A DNA stretch of 64,000 nucleotides from Ianthella basta (Eukaryota; Porifera; Demospongiae; Verongiida; Ianthellidae). Shown one piece after another: positions 14,893 to 64,000 of the stretch (the stretch's first letter is position 1; each line of letters opens with the position of its first letter). The notes under the pieces were generated by a model. It searched no databases, was not told where the DNA came from, and saw only the letters and a program-made list of their open reading frames with translations. Position numbers and translations under genes: made by a program. The stretch lies in NCBI GenBank assembly GCA_964019415.1, contig OZ025877.1:7086141-7150140 (forward strand). Direction: 5' to 3'.

Positions 14893-14977
14893 TTCCACGA
14901 TAAGACAGTTGGTTTCCGTATCAAGAGTTTGTTGTTTGCGTCATCTCCCGTTACCGAACGTTTGTGCCCTTTCCAAA
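14893..14977. promoter_or_regulatory. Bidirectional promoter between LRRC34 and GPAT
   Basis: Only 85 bp separate the two start codons, so both 5' UTRs and the core promoter must lie here or overlap the other gene's coding exon. No TATA box is present in either direction. 'ttgcgtcatctcccg' contains a GCGTCA half-site like those bound by ATF/CREB factors. That binding is inference. Confidence 0.6.
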
Positions 14978-54230
<39,253 letters not shown>

Positions 54231-55054
54231 GACTAAGCAATTTATTCTGTCTTGCATTAGATTTGCCTCACCAATTAGTGCCACATCCGTCTGTACATAC
54301 CATTATAGGTATTCAACACTGCAACTGTAGTAGCATTTCTAGCATGTGTGTGTATGTGCATTTTTCCTTTATTTTCCGTATATGTACACATATACATACA
54401 TGCATCTCTTTCTCTCTCTGTATGTGTGTGTGATGCAATAATTATTATACCCATTTATTCATATCCAAGATGTTGTTGATTGTACATACGCACATGGGAA
54501 ATGTATGGTTTAACTACTATAACCGTTGGAAGTACTGTGTTCATGCACACCTAGTGCTATAAGAATTAATATCAGATCAAATCTGACTGTGGCTAGCTGC
54601 CTTTTTGGCATAATATGGCCCATGCATGCATCCTATATTGAATTGCACTAACTCTTTCAGATCAGGATCAGAATCCATGGGTTCCTCCTCTGGCTCGCCC
54701 TGGGGCGTCACTGGGATCCCTGTTGGGTCACCAGCTATCCCCTCTCTCAGAGACTTGATGGCGGGACATCCTATATATCCTATAGCTAGGTCTGATCTAA
54801 CTGGCTGCGGCACTAGCACTGCTTACAATGCCAGGTAGTTGTGTAGATATGCAGATAATGGTTACCTATATTGTAGGGATACATGGGCCAAGACGGCGCG
54901 CGGCCACGGCGCGGCCTTATGTAATTAGACAGGAGACTGCACTTGTTCGCGTTCCATGCATGCAGATCAAGAATTTAATTAATATGTTGCACGCGCATAT
55001 ATATTATGCGTGCTTGCGTCGGACTAATGGTCAGGCTACTTCCGGTTGGAGAAG
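54231..55054. other. GPAT 3' region and NK3-like promoter region
   Basis: No AATAAA signal is evident just after the GPAT stop. From about 54885 a CpG-rich patch ('ggcgcgcggccacggcgcgg') probably belongs to the homeobox promoter. Confidence 0.4.
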
Positions 55055-55060
55055 TATAAA
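55055..55060 (+). promoter_or_regulatory. TATA box of the NK3-like homeobox gene
   Basis: TATAAA, 85 bp upstream of the ATG and just after a CpG-rich patch, would place transcription start near 55085-55090. This suits a tightly regulated developmental gene. Confidence 0.55.
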
Positions 55061-55144
55061 GGCGTACACTTCTCAAGAGCAGCAAAAGCCGTCTTGCAAA
55101 CTGTAGCAGCCACAGCTGAGTTGTACTCCCAAGTGAACGCAAAG

Positions 55145-56072
55145 ATGACCTTGCAGAAGAATCAGGTAGTCGCTCAGAGCTCCTCGCCCAAACCTGCCTA
55201 CTCTTCCTTCTTGATAATCGACATTCTCCGAGATGACCGTCAGTTGCAGCAGCAGCAGAAGGGCTCCGCTCCTATGGAGGTGGAGGAACCAGCTTCCCCT
55301 CTCACTGTATCCAGTGAATCTGACGATGACCAGCGCTCCGACTCCTCGCTGCACTCGACGGAAAGCAAAAGTGAGTGCGCGCACTGGCAAATTGTTTGCA
55401 GCAAGTGTGTGTGCGGGGGGGGGGGGGCATGCACACATACACTAGTGCAGTGCCTGGTGTAGTCGTAAGGCAAATGGCTGCATCCATGTTAGCTGTAAGA
55501 GCATCGTAGTCTTCCGGCTACTGACCATGGTCGCTTTCTTCCCTTGTGCAGCTGACAAGTCCTCCCCGCGCTCACCCGGCGGCAAGAGCAGAAAGCCACG
55601 GAGACACCGAGCACTCTTCTCTCACGCACAGGTCTACGAGCTAGAGCGACGATTCAGCGTCCAAAAGTACCTCAATGCCCAGGAGAGAGAACAGCTCGCC
55701 AAAGCACTCAACCTAACAGAAACACAGGTGAAGATATGGTTTCAGAACAGGCGCTACAAATGCAAACGACAGCAAGCTGAGCAGCAAAAACTGGCCGAAA
55801 CCCAAGGAAGTGTTCGTTCGGAAGTGGGTCGTTCGGTTCTTTCCCCGTCGTGGGGGGCGTGCAGCAGGCTTTCGACCTTTCCATTCATGCCCTCGGCTTC
55901 CTCAGTTCCCTACACGCTCCCCTTCACTACTCTCCCAGGAACAACGCCCCCTGCAACAACCACCTTGCTCTACCCAGGGCACCTGCTAACAGGTTTCCAG
56001 CTCGTTTGCCCCAAGCCTGTAGCACAGACTACCCCTCCACCAAAATCCCCGGCTGTTGCAGCTACTCAGTAG
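55145..56072 (+). CDS. NK3-like: NK-class homeobox transcription factor, NK3-like (complete, two exons)
   Basis: Exons 55145-55370 and 55552-56072 join in phase (A|CT, Thr) to 248 residues. The 181-bp intron has gtgagt and ttgtgcag ends. Residues 22-31, [10 protein letters not shown], match the TN (tinman, EH1-like) repressor motif of NK proteins, especially the Nkx3 form. The homeodomain is residues 91-150 (55596-55775), with L16, F20, W48, F49, Q50, N51 and R53 in place. Tyr54 ([11 protein letters not shown]) is typical of the NK2/3/4 group. [12 protein letters not shown] and [16 protein letters not shown] look most like NK3/bagpipe. Between the two lie acidic/serine-rich and QQQQ segments; the C-terminus is Pro/Thr-rich. 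In early animals the gene may predate the NK2/3/4 split. An ATTAAA at 56502 may be the poly(A) signal. Product: nuclear DNA-binding regulator. Confidence 0.9.
55415..55427. repeat. Poly-G run of 13 in the homeobox intron
   Basis: G homopolymer 45 bp after the donor; a possible G-quadruplex in the pre-mRNA. Confidence 0.8.
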
Positions 56073-56102
56073 CCAGATGTGAAAAGTGGCCTCTGTAGAA
56101 TG

Positions 56103-58096
56103 CCATGAAGAATATGGTATCTTTTAGAACTTCAGGCTCGCATATACATGGAAAGACAATGTATTTTTGAATGTTTGTTTTTACACACTGACGAGTTCTT
56201 TGACTGACTGTTTGAAACTGTGTATATGTGGCAGTCTCTTACCGCCTATCACTATTATTATTCTTTGTATCCACAAGTGACCCACTGTCAAACTTCCCTT
56301 CACAATATCTCCTCATCACCAGGTAACTTATATCACAACAATGCTATTTTTTCATGTCCTCATTTCACCCAATTTTAGCTGTTTTTTCAAGTATAACCTG
56401 TATTGGTACACACAGTGTCTGTGTGTGCATGTGTGTGTGTGTGTGTGTGGATGACTGCAATAATTATATTCATAACTTTATGGTTGCACAATCAAGTGAT
56501 AATTAAAAGCCACTTCCGGTATCTACTGTATAAGTGATTTGGTGATCAAAGTTAACTTGAGCATCAATAGATACAATAGGCTGCTTTTAAGGACATAAAC
56601 CTCAATACAATGATAATGGAAGCAGTGAAGTGTTCGTAATGAAGGCTGGTATATGCAGGGGTAGTGTTTGGTCCTGCATGCAACACAGACGACATTCTGT
56701 CTCTGTTTTGAGCAACGTACAATAGGACTGGTCTGGTGTCTGCAGACACTTAGGTATGTTCCCACATACCTCACAGCAAACTAATTGATATAATTAGGCC
56801 TGTCACTTGCCTGAAACACATTGGTTGCATCTGGACATACTCTAGATACGGGCACATTGAAGTATGCAGCACCTCTGTTAGCGCAGGTGTTCCATTTCCC
56901 TCTAAAGCACGTACTTGCTGCAGCTTACTGTGTGGTGGTGGTGCTGGTTATTGTGTAAACAGATGAATGAGTTTAGTCTCTTTGTGAATTGTCACTCACT
57001 CACTCCTAGCTGCCCTTTGTCTCCCCAGGAAGTAATCAGTTCCCAGTCACTGTATTATAAATTCATCCAGTATTAGATAAAGAGGCATATCATGAGGAAA
57101 ATGCATTAACTAACAGACAGGCAGCGTGTCTCTGTTTGCCATGCATTATTGGAATTAATGATTACAGCAGTACACACACTGTAAGTCTGATTTCACATTC
57201 CGGCGGGCATCGATAAGGCAATCCACAGTCACATGGCTTCATTCCTACCGTACACTGTTACCTTTCGCAGAACATTCCCAGTAAGTAGATTAAATACGTA
57301 ACCTTCACTGTGTACAGACAGACGTGATGGAGTAATTATTAACATGCAGTTACCTGGCTACATTATTAATCAGTCAAGAATGTGATGACCCTAAACTTCA
57401 AACAAAGTGGCATAATTTATGCATTTGTTCACAAGAGAGACAGACTTATTGGCTGAATTAAGAACCACTCATACTGATTCCTCACTCTTGACCCAAGTAG
57501 GTGATAATGTAATGCCCACAGAAGCCATGATGGAAGGCAAGTCAGTTCCAGCAGGCACTCACAGCTGTGCAATCATGGCAAAAGAGACCTTACTGGAAAT
57601 TGATATCACCAGTAGTAAATGTGTTGATTCCCTTCACTATCAATAATCACAACTCCAGGTCAAATTATGGCTACTTATCAAATTTCTATAGTAGCTAGGT
57701 GCATGTATGTGCTATTGTTACAGCTACATCTCCATGCAGTTGGTTGCTACGCAAAATGTATGCAGTAACACATGTACACATAGCTATACATGGTAACAGT
57801 TGGGTGCATGTGCAAACTGTGCATGAATCTCTGGTTCAGAGTGCATCAGTCTGTTGTGTACTAATTTATAACTTAGCTACCAGACGTGTCTGTCACAAAT
57901 ACAGATACCTGTGTGAAGGCATATAGTGATAACCGTTATGGCATAATGTGTGCACACACCAATTGACTACACTTCCACGCTGCTCAGTGGCTGCGACTGG
58001 TTGTCATGTGTATCAATCTTCTCTCTCTACATGCTGGGTTTCCTATGCAGTCCTGTACTAAATTAAAGTGTTGCAACACAGCGCTGCAATAAGCAT
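56103..58096. other. Homeobox 3' UTR and intergenic space
   Basis: AT-rich, no repeat family recognised. The open frame at 57419-57646 has no known motif and no splice context. Conserved regulatory elements for the homeobox gene could lie here but cannot be seen from one sequence. Confidence 0.4.
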
Positions 58097-58143
58097 AAAA
58101 ATGGCCGCCGTTTGCTGACCAGTAGTTTGGCGCGCCAGCCGTT
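58097..58143 (+). promoter_or_regulatory. LSG1 proximal promoter, YY1-like word
   Basis: AAAATGGCCGCC just upstream of the ATG resembles the ATGGCGGC motif common at TATA-less housekeeping promoters; 'ggcgcgcc' follows. It is only a near match. Confidence 0.35.

Positions 58144-64000
<5,857 letters not shown>

Noticed and set aside
57419..57646. 75-codon open frame between the homeobox gene and LSG1
   Set aside because: No motif, no splice context, and within the length expected by chance.

Overview
This window is animal nuclear DNA. It has spliced genes with GT-AG introns, a homeobox gene, very dense (CA)n/(GT)n microsatellites, and remnants of LINE-like, Penelope-like and MITE-type elements. 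An early-branching animal is plausible, and a sponge is my best guess from the NK-type homeobox gene and the repeat style. Nothing in the sequence proves the taxon. I found no bacterial operon, CRISPR array, rRNA gene or intact transposon. All gene models were joined by eye from splice sites, codon phase and recalled human protein families. No alignment was run.

Layout, left to right. (1) 1-257: minus-strand fragment of a LINE-like ORF. (2) 2.3-8.9 kb: three tandem, minus-strand relatives of a small single-pass membrane protein. Each has a Thr/Pro-rich stalk or spacer, a transmembrane segment, and a short tail with NPAY, YEDI/YEGV and YMNM/YVNM tyrosine motifs. One copy looks intact and two look damaged. 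The area is full of segmental, tandem and inverted duplications. (3) 9.2-9.6 kb: a folded-back repeat holding a hammerhead ribozyme with one catalytic base changed. (4) 10126-14892, minus: complete five-exon LRRC34. (5) 14978-54230, plus: complete fifteen-exon ER glycerol-3-phosphate acyltransferase of the GPAT3/4 type, 461 residues from 1,386 coding bases spread over 39 kb. Its start codon lies 85 bp from that of LRRC34, head to head. (6) 55145-56072, plus: two-exon NK3-like homeobox gene with TN motif and Tyr54 homeodomain. (7) 58144 to the window end, plus: first seven exons of LSG1, a circularly permuted ribosome-assembly GTPase.

The protein-coding genes are not an operon and have unrelated jobs: lipid synthesis (GPAT), 60S export (LSG1), a leucine-rich repeat protein (LRRC34) and a transcription factor. 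Two layout points stand out: the very short LRRC34/GPAT bidirectional promoter, and the adjacency of a GPAT gene to an NK homeobox gene, which recalls GPAT3-NKX6-1 and GPAT4-NKX6-3 in human.

The large GPAT introns hold most of the repeat content: long UG-repeat tracts in the sense strand, a roughly 1.4-kb palindrome, a 2.8-kb-spaced inverted repeat, 28-bp and 48-bp minisatellites, and a MITE family whose 74-bp internal unit expands in tandem.
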